64,000 bases of DNA from Flavilitoribacter nigricans DSM 23189 = NBRC 102662. Its GTDB lineage: Bacteria; Bacteroidota; Bacteroidia; Chitinophagales; Saprospiraceae. Positions 34,819 through 43,225 of the stretch are shown here, one piece after another (the stretch's first letter is position 1; every line of letters starts with the position of its first letter). Position numbers and translations under genes: made by a program. Location of the stretch: assembly GCF_002646595.1 (NCBI RefSeq), contig NZ_PDUD01000012.1, positions 31,034-95,033 of the forward strand. The letters run 5' to 3'. A model generated the notes under the pieces. It searched no databases and was not told the origin of the DNA. It saw only the letters and a program-made list of their open reading frames with translations.

Positions 34819-36615
34819 ATGGACTGCTTTCACCTATCTCGATTTGCATTGCTTCTGCTATTGATCCGGCCTGCGCTACAACTCCCCGGTCAAGCGATCG
34901 ACACCCTGGACCTGGGGGTAGCCGAGAATTATTCGCTGGCAGAGGTTCAGGCCTATTACGAAAAATCGAGACTGGAGCGGGACACCTTCAGTATGGCTCA
35001 ATCCGAACAATGGTTCTACTGGTTCCATACCTATCAGGAAGAAGGCACAGGACCGGGGGTAGCCTACGAACACCTCCGGAATGCCCATGATCTCTACGCT
35101 GCAATTGGCAATAAAGTCAACCTGCGCTACATTCTGGTAATATTGGCCGATTTTCAGTTGAAACGGGGTTTTCACCACGAAGCGATGCAGTTGTTCCACC
35201 GGGCCATCGACCTAAACCGGGAGCTGGGAGATATGCGAAGTTTGTCGCACTGCTACTCTGAGCTCAGCCGCACCTACCTGCTGATGGTCGACACGGCCAA
35301 TTACCTGTTCTATCTCGATCTGGCTACCGACCTGGCCCTGACGGAAAAGGACTCCTTCCTACTCGGCATCCTGTACACCGAACGGGGCACTTTCGATATG
35401 GACGAGGGAGATTTCGGGTCGGCTATCGACTACTCCCGCAAGGCAGTAGCTATCGGAAAAGACGTTTTCATTCCCTGCATAGGTTGGAGTATTGCGCTGG
35501 AAGGGGTTGCCCGCCAGTACCGGGGAGAATACGCAGCCGCCATTCCCATTCTCAAATCCGCCATCCCCTATCATCGGAAACTCCGGGAAATGGAAGCCGT
35601 CCAAAAATACTACGGCAACATCAGTGAATGCTTCCGGAATCTCCACCAAATGGATAGCGCTTACCATTACCTGATGGAAAGTAAGCTGCTGGGAGATAGT
35701 CTGGCACTGGCCAATGTTGAAAGTCGCATGAACGAACTGCTGGTAGAATACAACACCCGGGAGAAAGAAGCGGAGATCAGTCGCCAGCAGGCTGAGCTGG
35801 ACGCCCGGGAAGCCCGGGCCAGACAGCAGAAACAGGCGATCACCGTATTGATCGGCGGCATCATCATCGCGATATTTGTACTGCTTGGCGTGTACAAATA
35901 CTTCATCGAGCGGGTCCGGGCCCAAAAGCAACTGGCAGCCCAGGAGCGCCTGATCAATCAGCAGGAAAAAACCCGCCTGGCCCAGGAAAATGAGTTGGAG
36001 ACCGTAAAATCCCTCGTAGAAGGTCAGGAGATCGAACGGCAGCGATTTGCCCGGGAGTTACACGACGGCCTGGGCGGTATGCTTTCCGCGCTGCGTCTGC
36101 AACTGGACCAGTTGAATCCATACCTTCCACCCAACCAGGAGCAGCTCAATCAAAAAGCACTCCACATTCTCAAACATTCCGTTGAGGAAGTCCGGGCGAT
36201 CTCCCGCAATTCTCTGCCCAAGGCACTTGAACGCTCCGGCCTCATCACTGCCCTGCAGGATTACAGCAGCTCCCTAACGGCCGAAAGAGGCCCCCTGATC
36301 GACGTACAGCAGTACGGCCGGATCGCCCTGAGCGCCGATGAAGAACTTTCGGTCTACCGGATTATCCAGGAGTTGATCAACAATGCCGTCAAACACGCTG
36401 CCTGCCGGGAGATCATGGTGTTGATCGTTCAGGCCGGACAGGATGTGAGCATCAGTGTGGAAGATGACGGGCGGGGATTTGATCATTTATCCGCAAAAAC
36501 GGGCAGCGGTTTATACCTGCTTCGCCAGCGCGTGAATGTACTTAAGGGCGAATTGATCATTGATTCTTCTCCTCTGGCGGGCAGTTCCTTTATGGTGAAT
36601 TTTCGGTGTAAGTAG
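34819..36615 (+). CDS. TPR-containing sensor histidine kinase (HisKA_3)
   Basis: 598 aa from ATG 34819, giving a signal peptide ending near QLPGQA; a longer frame begins at 34744 inside the response regulator gene. Periplasmic TPR-like repeats at about 60-310, one TM helix at about 340-362, a coiled coil, then HisKA_3 with H415 in RFARELHDGLGGMLSALRLQLDQ and a NarL-type HATPase_c (ELINNAVKHAACREIMVLI, DDGRGFD). It phosphorylates the regulator encoded just upstream. The TPR sensor suggests protein or peptide sensing. Confidence 0.92.
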   Translation: MDCFHLSRFALLLLLIRPALQLPGQAIDTLDLGVAENYSLAEVQAYYEKSRLERDTFSMAQSEQWFYWFHTYQEEGTGPGVAYEHLRNAHDLYAAIGNKVNLRYILVILADFQLKRGFHHEAMQLFHRAIDLNRELGDMRSLSHCYSELSRTYLLMVDTANYLFYLDLATDLALTEKDSFLLGILYTERGTFDMDEGDFGSAIDYSRKAVAIGKDVFIPCIGWSIALEGVARQYRGEYAAAIPILKSAIPYHRKLREMEAVQKYYGNISECFRNLHQMDSAYHYLMESKLLGDSLALANVESRMNELLVEYNTREKEAEISRQQAELDAREARARQQKQAITVLIGGIIIAIFVLLGVYKYFIERVRAQKQLAAQERLINQQEKTRLAQENELETVKSLVEGQEIERQRFARELHDGLGGMLSALRLQLDQLNPYLPPNQEQLNQKALHILKHSVEEVRAISRNSLPKALERSGLITALQDYSSSLTAERGPLIDVQQYGRIALSADEELSVYRIIQELINNAVKHAACREIMVLIVQAGQDVSISVEDDGRGFDHLSAKTGSGLYLLRQRVNVLKGELIIDSSPLAGSSFMVNFRCK

Positions 36616-36795
36616 GTGAGGTGTTGGGGTGTTGGGTAAATTAGAATTCAAATGCCATTTCTGGGGGAAAACCCCCATTTTTTCATTTCAGGGTTTACCC
36701 GGTTTATTACCGGTATCGGAAAGCTGAACTTTGTTCTATGGAGTTTAAATACTCTTTTTCTGATAAGAGCATTAACCAAACCTAAATCCTGGACC

Positions 36796-37569
36796 ATGAA
36801 AAATCTACTGCCCCCAAGGGATGCGCAGCGAGCTGCTTCGATCTCAGTGAAAATCTTATTTTCCGGCTTTCTTTTCCTGCTTTGTCTTTATGTCCCAACA
36901 GAGCTTAAAGCTCAGGCCTGTTTCCCGGGCACTACCGTAAAAGGCGCCATTCTCCAAAAATACAATCAACTGGGTGCCTGTAAAGGTTTCCTCGGTCGCC
37001 CCAATACCGCGGAAATGACCACCCCCGACCGAAAGGGGCGTTACAATCATTTCCAGGGCGGCTCCATTTACTGGACACCCCAGACCGGCGCCCACGAAGT
37101 ACACGGGGCGATCCGGGATAAATGGTCCGCCATGGGTTGGGAAAGATCTTTCCTCGGTTATCCGACCAGTGATGAATTGAAAGGTGCCAACGGGCTGCGG
37201 TACAGCGAATTTCAAGGAGGTCGGATCTGCTGGACAGCCCAGCGGGGTGCCTGGGTGGAAAAAAGCGGACAAACTTCCAGTGCGCCGAACCTCAACACCT
37301 CCTACAATGATCTGATCGTCTATTTCAACGGATATACCGCCGACGGTATCCTTTACGTCAAACATCCCAGTAGCGGCCGTATTCAGAAGCGCGCTCCGAT
37401 TACGCTCAACGGGCGGCGGGCGTATCATTTCAAGCTTTCGCCCGACGGAGGGTCTTACCTGCTGATGACCGACAGTTGCCCGCCTAAGGCCGATTGCCCC
37501 GGACCAACGCTTTCCAAACTACATTACTTCAATCTGAAAAAGAACCAGGATCGCACGATCAACCTCTAA
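36796..37569 (+). CDS. Secreted LGFP-repeat protein
   Basis: 257 aa from ATG 36796; frame is open to 36652 but the signal-bearing start fits 36796 (hydrophobic stretch KILFSGFLFLLCLYVP, cut near KAQA). Two to three LGFP repeats (PF08310) follow: LGRPNTAEMTTPDRKGRYNHFQGG and LGYPTSDELKGANGLRYSEFQGG, each before a YWT/CWT strand. The C-terminal 90 residues are an unassigned beta-rich domain with two DxCPP-type cysteines. LGFP repeats anchor proteins to cell-surface polymers in other bacteria. First of three consecutive secreted-protein genes. Confidence 0.85.
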   Translation: MKNLLPPRDAQRAASISVKILFSGFLFLLCLYVPTELKAQACFPGTTVKGAILQKYNQLGACKGFLGRPNTAEMTTPDRKGRYNHFQGGSIYWTPQTGAHEVHGAIRDKWSAMGWERSFLGYPTSDELKGANGLRYSEFQGGRICWTAQRGAWVEKSGQTSSAPNLNTSYNDLIVYFNGYTADGILYVKHPSSGRIQKRAPITLNGRRAYHFKLSPDGGSYLLMTDSCPPKADCPGPTLSKLHYFNLKKNQDRTINL

Positions 37570-37804
37570 GTAGGAGGTGTGCGGGCCGCTGAAGTTCGAC
37601 GGGCTGAGGTACCATTTATACTGGCCTCATATCAGTTTGGATTTGCCAAATTAATCTGATTACAGCATGTAAAGCCCTAAACGGTTTGGGTTCTGACGTG
37701 GGAAACACACGAAACCCTTAGCATCGAGTATACCTGGACACAAAGTCATTCACTCCTGATCAGATAAAATCTATCAATTATATCCTTTAAACCCCATTAA
37801 ATCA

Positions 37805-37841
37805 GGACCGTTCCAGTATCACTTTTTCGCCGGAACGGTCC
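37805..37841 (+). promoter_or_regulatory. Hairpin before the next gene
   Basis: GGACCGTTCC (37805-37814)/GGAACGGTCC (37832-37841), a perfect 10-bp stem, 20 bases before ATG 37862. The loop contains TTTTT. It may end the LGFP transcript or control the next gene's leader. The remainder of 37570-37861 shows nothing. Confidence 0.5.
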
Positions 37842-37861
37842 ACTCCCCTAAAACCTAGACC

Positions 37862-39313
37862 ATGAGAAAGCTATGCATCCCCGGATTGTTCTTCACATTT
37901 TTATGGAGCAGTTTGTGTCTGGCTCAGCCCACACTTAACAGTGGTAGTTTTGCGGATCCCAATTCAGCCGGCCTTAAATCCTTTTACGCCGGTAATGACG
38001 GTGGGCTGTATTATTTCGTTCGAAACGGATCGGATATCTACTGGGCCATGGAGCATCCCGGCCGCGACTATGGGCACGTTTTCCAGGGTCGCCTGGAGGG
38101 ATCCACCATCAGCGGAAGCTGGTGGGACATTCCCAAATACGGTCGTTCCCGCAGCGGGGAGGTCACCCTGGCGGTAAATCAGAACGGGGATCGCCTGTCG
38201 GTAACGTCTTCGAGCGGCGGATTTCCTTCCAACCGGTTGCAGACCGTTTCCTTAAAGCAGGTCATCAACCAATTACCCCGTCAACGCAATCCCGGCTTCA
38301 CGACCAATACCATCAGCAACCTCAACGGAGCCTGGCGCAGTGAAAAGCGCACGGTGATGTATATCCGACAGTTTGGCCTTCGCGTGATCGCATTTGGAGA
38401 AACGCCTTTCAGCAACGATCAGCAGCCGGCTACCGCTTTCCTGATGGTCGGCTTCCGGAACGGGAATGACCTCAATGTGCAGATCGTACACCTGCCCAAA
38501 GGCCGTACCAGAGACCAGGGTCGCGGACGGTTCCGGGTAACGGGGGTAAACTCCATCCAGAAGCTCAGTGGCACCAACACCGAGGGGGTCAACTGGAGCC
38601 GCTACTTCCCGAATATATCCATCCCGCTGACTACTGTCCTCAATCTGATGGAAGGCCCCTTCTTCAACCGCCTGGATATTGTCCTGGATAACCTAAATGA
38701 CGACAACCGCAATCCGCAGCAGAACAGTAGTGTCAACCTGAGGAATATAATGCGCGATCCCTACCGTTTTGATCTTCCCTACGTGCAGGGCGCATTTACG
38801 CGCTACCATCTGAGTAATCTGACCAGTATCGGAAGTACGGACCTACGCATTGATCCGAACAATCCCCGCCGGATCACCTTATCCGCGGAATTTGAAGAGG
38901 ATGGCCGGGAACTGGCCGGAGTGGTCCGGCGGACCAACGAGATCGCAGCCGCCCGCAGCGGGCATATTTTTCATCCCCAGGTAGATATTCGCCTGCGACT
39001 GATCAATCAAAATGGAGCGATCTCCTACGAAGTGGAAAGTGTCCGCTTTACCGGAGATTTTGACCCCAACTTCACTCCATTTGACGTCATGGACCAGACG
39101 GTCAACCACTACCTGCGGCCGGCTCTGCAGGAAGCCCTCCGGGAAATGTTCAATGCAGCTCCGGTTAAGAACGCCTTTTCCAACGCGTTGCGGACGATGG
39201 TCACCTCCGCAAACACCAATATCAACAATCAGCTCAATGCGGCGGGACTGGGAAATGTGGAGATCACCGGGCTGGTCCTGCAGGGCAATAACATTGTATT
39301 GCAGTTTGATTAA
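37862..39313 (+). CDS. Secreted protein of unknown family with two related N-terminal modules
   Basis: 483 aa, Sec signal MRKLCIPGLFFTFLWSSLCLAQ. Residues 35-130 and 150-250 look like two copies of a beta-barrel-like module (FYAGNDGGLYYFVRNGSDIYW-like and GAWRSEKRTVMYIRQFG-like openings, each with a G-x-F-R/GRLEG strand near the end). A C-terminal domain (about 300-483) ends in a long helix rich in Asn and strands ITGLVLQGNNIVLQFD. No T9SS domain. I do not recognise the family. Confidence 0.75.
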   Translation: MRKLCIPGLFFTFLWSSLCLAQPTLNSGSFADPNSAGLKSFYAGNDGGLYYFVRNGSDIYWAMEHPGRDYGHVFQGRLEGSTISGSWWDIPKYGRSRSGEVTLAVNQNGDRLSVTSSSGGFPSNRLQTVSLKQVINQLPRQRNPGFTTNTISNLNGAWRSEKRTVMYIRQFGLRVIAFGETPFSNDQQPATAFLMVGFRNGNDLNVQIVHLPKGRTRDQGRGRFRVTGVNSIQKLSGTNTEGVNWSRYFPNISIPLTTVLNLMEGPFFNRLDIVLDNLNDDNRNPQQNSSVNLRNIMRDPYRFDLPYVQGAFTRYHLSNLTSIGSTDLRIDPNNPRRITLSAEFEEDGRELAGVVRRTNEIAAARSGHIFHPQVDIRLRLINQNGAISYEVESVRFTGDFDPNFTPFDVMDQTVNHYLRPALQEALREMFNAAPVKNAFSNALRTMVTSANTNINNQLNAAGLGNVEITGLVLQGNNIVLQFD

Positions 39314-39408
39314 CGAAGAGAAAAGGCCCGGTGCACCAATTTCCCGGAGTTCATGAACACTACGGGATATAACCGATTCCTTACTTCTTAATTTAAAAAT
39401 TGAGCCTT

Positions 39409-40809
39409 ATGAAATATGCAGCATTATTGATCCTTTTGGCAAACCTCGCCCTGGGGCCTACCTCACTAAGCGGTCAGATCAACATGAAATCCAATTCGGT
39501 TGGTTTTTTCACCGACGCTCCAGAATATGATGTTGATATCCGGGGGCATTTCTTTATTCGCTCTAATTCAGGCAACTTTCATATCGGCATCCCCAACAAT
39601 GGCAACCAATGGAAACTAACGACTTCCGGTGTGGGAAAAGTTCTCCAGTTCCGCTTCAAACCGGAAGGCACCAACCTGAACGATATCAAAATGTCAATGT
39701 CCGGTGAAGGGGATGTAAGTATCGGCGGCTTACATGCACAGGCCAGTGCCCGCCTGAAGCTTTTTTTGAATTCGAGTATCGGTTATCCGCATTTGTTACT
39801 GACCGAAGACGATGGGGATTATTCGCGGCTTTCTTTTGAAAACACCTCTTTCCCCGACAGTCGGTGGACGATCGCCGCTTATCCGACGGGCAGTGCAACT
39901 ACCAGCCGGGTTAATTTCTGGTTCCAGGATACCGACGGCGGCCAGGACGTCATGACGGTCCGGGGCAACGGCAATGTCGGGATCATGGGTATCAGTCCTA
40001 CTGCCAGACTACATCTGCACCAGCAAGGTCAGGTGGTAGGTCAGGGGCTCCGGTTTGATGACGGCATCAATCAGGATTGGGATATCACCCACGGCTATGC
40101 CTTGCGACTGCATTACGGGGGCAATCTACGCGGCACCTTCCTGGCCACCACCGGTGAATACGTACAGGCTTCCGACGGACGGCTAAAGAAAAATGTTAAA
40201 GCGATGCCGGATGCCCTCTCCAGGGTAATGGAATTAAAACCGTCGACCTACCAGTTCCAGGAGACTAAGGCGAAGAAAAAAACACTGGGCTTTATTGCAC
40301 AGGAAGCCGCCCCCCTCTTCCCGGAACTTGTCCACTACATTGAGGCCGATGCACTCTACGGCGTGAACTACGCAGGTTTCAGTGTAGTAGCCATTAAAGC
40401 CATTCAGGAGCTAAAACTGGAAATGGATGCCAAAGATGAAATCATTACCGAACTGAAGGAGAAAATGGCCCGGCTGGAAAAACTACTGACCGAAGGAAAT
40501 ACCGCTCAGAATTACCTGCGGCTGAACGGAAAGGCCGTACCTGCCGAAAAAGCGACGCTGGATCAAAATGTCCCGAATCCTTTCGCGCTCATCACCACGA
40601 TCTCCTACCACATCCCGGAAGACGCACAACGGGCCGTTTTACAGATCTCGAATGAAAACGGACAGGTATTGCAACAGCTTACGATCAATCAGCGGGGACC
40701 GGTCCGGACAACGGTCGATGCGGCCGAGCTTCCGGCCGGCACCTACATCTATTCCCTTTGGGTGGACGGACAGGTGGTGGGGACGAAGAAGATGCTGTTG
40801 CAAAAATAA
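39409..40809 (+). CDS. S74 intramolecular-chaperone protein with T9SS sorting domain
   Basis: 466 aa from ATG 39409. Sec signal ending near SLSGQ. Residues 25-250 are fibre-like beta repeats. The peptidase S74/ICE domain follows, starting at S255 in QASDGRLKKN with the downstream Lys pair and KTLGFIAQEAAPLFPELV. A coiled coil (KLEMDAKDEIITELKEKMARLEKLL) is next. The last 80 residues are a T9SS type A domain (LDQNVPNPFALITTISYHIPE ... LPAGTYIYSLWVDGQVVGTKKMLLQK). It should be exported by T9SS and trimerise. Confidence 0.9.
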   Translation: MKYAALLILLANLALGPTSLSGQINMKSNSVGFFTDAPEYDVDIRGHFFIRSNSGNFHIGIPNNGNQWKLTTSGVGKVLQFRFKPEGTNLNDIKMSMSGEGDVSIGGLHAQASARLKLFLNSSIGYPHLLLTEDDGDYSRLSFENTSFPDSRWTIAAYPTGSATTSRVNFWFQDTDGGQDVMTVRGNGNVGIMGISPTARLHLHQQGQVVGQGLRFDDGINQDWDITHGYALRLHYGGNLRGTFLATTGEYVQASDGRLKKNVKAMPDALSRVMELKPSTYQFQETKAKKKTLGFIAQEAAPLFPELVHYIEADALYGVNYAGFSVVAIKAIQELKLEMDAKDEIITELKEKMARLEKLLTEGNTAQNYLRLNGKAVPAEKATLDQNVPNPFALITTISYHIPEDAQRAVLQISNENGQVLQQLTINQRGPVRTTVDAAELPAGTYIYSLWVDGQVVGTKKMLLQK

Positions 40810-40876
40810 TGGTCACGGAGCAGCGGGAAGTTTGGAAGTTCGTTAGAAACTAGAATTTGCGCGGTATAAATTTTAT

Positions 40877-41229
40877 TTTAGCTCGACTTTAGCATTTTCT
40901 GTTGTATCCAGAAAACGGACATTCTAGATCAATACATGGCCAGGGCTACGCCCTTCAATGTAAAACCCGTTACTGATCTACCAATATTTTCGCAGCTACG
41001 CCGCTTATATGGGTAAGGGCATAGCTCTATGATTTTGTAGCCGCATAATGGAGATCAGATTGGGGAAGGGCAGAGCCCTGGAGATAAAATGGGACGCCTC
41101 CATCAAGTGAGACGGCGAATTCAAAGTGCGATTTTAAGACATCCGGTTTACGATAGGACGTCTTAAATTAGATTACAGCTTCGCGAGGGCGCTGAATCCT
41201 ATCATTGAAAATACTAAAGTCTAGCTTAG
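40877..41229. mobile_element. MITE-like element, copy 1 (353 bp)
   Basis: Terminal inverted repeats: left 40877-40898 (TTTAGCTCGACTTTAGCATT and TT) and right 41208-41229, which match in 18 of 22 positions. Internal segments (GGCCAGGGCTACGCCCTTC; ATATTTTCGCAGCTACGCCG) occur as the reverse complement in the copy at 61401-61739. No ORF, hence non-autonomous. No obvious target duplication. It lies 60 bases upstream of the start of the next gene and occupies most of the gap 40810-41289. Confidence 0.8.
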
Positions 41230-41289
41230 AGTCTACTCAAATTCAACGCGCTGTATTATAATTTCTACAAATCGCTCATAATCTTTCTG

Positions 41290-42375
41290 ATGAAATTCCT
41301 ACTGCTCCTGGTCCTGTCGGTACTGTTACCGTATCGTTTAATTGCTCAATTTGAAAAAGGGACCATCACGCTGCCCACCGGCGAAGAGGTCAACGGGTAT
41401 CTTCGTCAGGACGGGGATATTGAACTCCTGGAAAAACTCTACTTTAAAACTGCACCGGACCAAGCCGATGCCCGGATCTACGAACCGAACGAACTCAAAG
41501 CCTTTCGCTTTGAAGAGGGCGCCGAGTTCCAACAGATCCCGGTAAGTTTTGTCGAGCAGGGGTTGTTGATGAGTAAAAAACAATTTGCTAAGGTCATGGC
41601 ACAGGGTACGATCGACCTGTATCTCAGCTACGGCAGTCTGCAAAAGGGTACTTTCGTTTTCTACGCCCGCAAAGACGGCACCTTACACAAGCTGAGTGAG
41701 AAACCACTGCTACTGGCTTCCGGAAATTATACCCAACCCAATTCCTATCGGGGCGTACTTAAAGCGCTGACTTTTGATTGCGGGGAACTCAGCGAACCGG
41801 ATCAGGTTGCCTTTCGGATCAGAGCGATCACCGAGTTCATCAATACTTACAACGGTTGCCGGGATGCCGGTTATCAGGCCATGGTAACCGATTTTAAAAC
41901 CAGGTTGGAGAAACAGTACTTTGGGGAGGCTATGGTCGGGATCAATTTTAGTCATTTTTTCGTCACTCCATCCACCACCGGTCCCGACCGGCTTGAACGA
42001 GTCATCTTCGGCCAGGCAGGTATCGCTCTACAAATGGAAACTGTTAATCCCTCTTTCTCCCGCAAGTTGGTCACCCACTACAGTATCGGGCTTTACAAAT
42101 GGGCCGGATTAGCAAGAATTGGGGGTATCCTGGATGAGACCCCTCCTACCGCCACGCTGACGGCTACCGTTGCGGCTCACTTTATTTTTAATCCTCTTGC
42201 CCGATTAAAATGGTATACCAGACTGGGGGCCGCAGCCAACTACGATTTCGGAGCCCAGGCAGCTTTACGACCGGGCTATTCTTTCGGTTTCGGCGCCTAT
42301 CTTCCTTCGGGAGTCCGATTGGGAGTGCAATTAATCAGCTGGCAGTTTCGGGTGGCGGTGCCTTTTGGGGGGTGA
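41290..42375 (+). CDS. Predicted secreted/outer-membrane beta-barrel protein
   Basis: 361 aa. Sec signal MKFLLLLVLSVLLPYRLIAQ. Residues 25-190 form a soluble beta-rich domain beginning GTITLPTGEEVNGYL, as in other Bacteroidetes envelope proteins of unknown role. Residues 210-361 alternate as amphipathic strands (FGEAMVGINFSHFFV, LVTHYSIGLYKW, KWYTRLGAAANYDFG, GVRLGVQLISWQFRVAVPFGG), fitting an outer-membrane barrel. The MITE-like element sits in its promoter region. Confidence 0.7.
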   Translation: MKFLLLLVLSVLLPYRLIAQFEKGTITLPTGEEVNGYLRQDGDIELLEKLYFKTAPDQADARIYEPNELKAFRFEEGAEFQQIPVSFVEQGLLMSKKQFAKVMAQGTIDLYLSYGSLQKGTFVFYARKDGTLHKLSEKPLLLASGNYTQPNSYRGVLKALTFDCGELSEPDQVAFRIRAITEFINTYNGCRDAGYQAMVTDFKTRLEKQYFGEAMVGINFSHFFVTPSTTGPDRLERVIFGQAGIALQMETVNPSFSRKLVTHYSIGLYKWAGLARIGGILDETPPTATLTATVAAHFIFNPLARLKWYTRLGAAANYDFGAQAALRPGYSFGFGAYLPSGVRLGVQLISWQFRVAVPFGG

Positions 42376-42416
42376 AACGTTTCAACGTGGAAATGTTTGA
42401 ACGTGGGAATGTTTGG
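42374..42416 (-). repeat. Degenerate intergenic word repeat, inverted relative to 8820-8870
   Basis: GAAACGTTTCAACGTGGAAA followed by TGTTTGAACGTGGGAATG. Its reverse complement contains the same words (CATTCCCACG, ACATTTCCACG, AACGTTTCA) as 8820-8870. It separates two convergent genes. Confidence 0.7.
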
Positions 42417-42422
42417 AGGGGT

Positions 42423-42668
42423 TTAGTTGGATTTGATCAGTTTGATCTTTTGTGACCGGTTCAGTGCTTTGATCTCAATTTCTCGCCGGGACGCCTGGCT
42501 GCGGTCGGTACAGGTTTCACGGTATACCAGCGTCAAGGGGCCTCGTCCGCGGGTGTATTTGGCTCCTTTCCCGGCATTGTGCTGCGCCAGTCGGCGCGAC
42601 AGATCATTGGTGATCCCCGTGTATAGGGTCCGGTCGGCACACTCGAGGATATAGACTATCCACTCCAT
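42423..42668 (-). CDS. GIY-YIG nuclease family protein (YhbQ-like)
   Basis: 81 aa. WIVYILECADRTLYTGITNDLSRRLAQHNAGKGAKYTRGRGPL contains the GIY-YIG core (VYILEC...YTGITN), the Arg of SRR and the AKYTR motif; the conserved Glu of the fold is in YRETC. The UvrC-like small subfamily is widespread and of unclear substrate; single-domain members are thought to act in DNA repair. Confidence 0.92.
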   Translation of the reverse strand: MEWIVYILECADRTLYTGITNDLSRRLAQHNAGKGAKYTRGRGPLTLVYRETCTDRSQASRREIEIKALNRSQKIKLIKSN

Positions 42669-42733
42669 TTTCAGGCTTTTACGCGTTAATATCGGGAAAA
42701 GAGGTTAATTGGTTGCTTGTCGGGTGGTTTTTT

Positions 42734-42810
42734 GGTTGATGGTTGACGGTCGACGGTCGATGGTTGACGGCTGATGGTCGATGGTTGACGGTGGATGGTT
42801 GACGGTGTAT
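42734..42810 (+). repeat. Heptamer array GGTYGAY, locus 2
   Basis: Exactly 11 units of 7 bases (77 bp): GGTTGAT, GGTTGAC, GGTCGAC, GGTCGAT, GGTTGAC, GGCTGAT, GGTCGAT, GGTTGAC, GGTGGAT, GGTTGAC, GGTGTAT. Same strand and consensus as 12006-12101 and 48161-48223. Confidence 0.92.
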
Positions 42811-43001
42811 CGCGGGTCTTTCGGATTGGGCAAGTGGTGATTGGATGAAGTGGGAATATTTTTTAGAAGCATTGGAGGGCCCGAAAGAATTCAGGGATAT
42901 CCGAAAGGCGGTGTCCTGGCAGGATGCATGGAGTAGCGATTTGATCTTATAGGACGTGAATAGTCGAAACCGCACGGGAGCTTTGACACTTCCGGAAAAT
43001 A

Positions 43002-43032
43002 GTAGTGTTCCTGAAATCTCCAGGAACACTAC
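43002..43032 (-). terminator. Intrinsic terminator behind small ORF 43034-43225
   Basis: Perfect 12-bp stem GTAGTGTTCCTG (43002-43013)/CAGGAACACTAC (43021-43032), loop of 7, followed on the minus strand by TATTTT. It starts one base after the TAA of the minus-strand ORF. Confidence 0.7.
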
Positions 43033-43033
43033 G

Positions 43034-43225
43034 TTAAAAACAACCTCTGCCAAGGTAGTTTACATTAGTATCCGTTTTTAGCCTCGATGCCGGGCGGCAG
43101 GTCTTTTTGCCCAGTAACTGGCGCAGATCAATTTTTATGGTTTTGCAAAGGGAAGGCATGGGGATGTCGTTGGCCATTCCCTGGAAAGGATTTTCGTAAT
43201 AATCGCAGATGATCTTTTTGGTCAC
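43034..43225 (-). CDS. Doubtful small protein (63 aa, GTG start)
   Basis: The frame from GTG 43225 to TAA 43034-43036 encodes a basic 63-aa peptide (MTKKIICDYYENPFQGMAND...), with four Cys and no TM helix. No family recognised. The main support is the strong terminator immediately behind the stop. It may also be a remnant of a longer gene or part of a non-coding RNA. Confidence 0.35.
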   Translation of the reverse strand: MTKKIICDYYENPFQGMANDIPMPSLCKTIKIDLRQLLGKKTCRPASRLKTDTNVNYLGRGCF

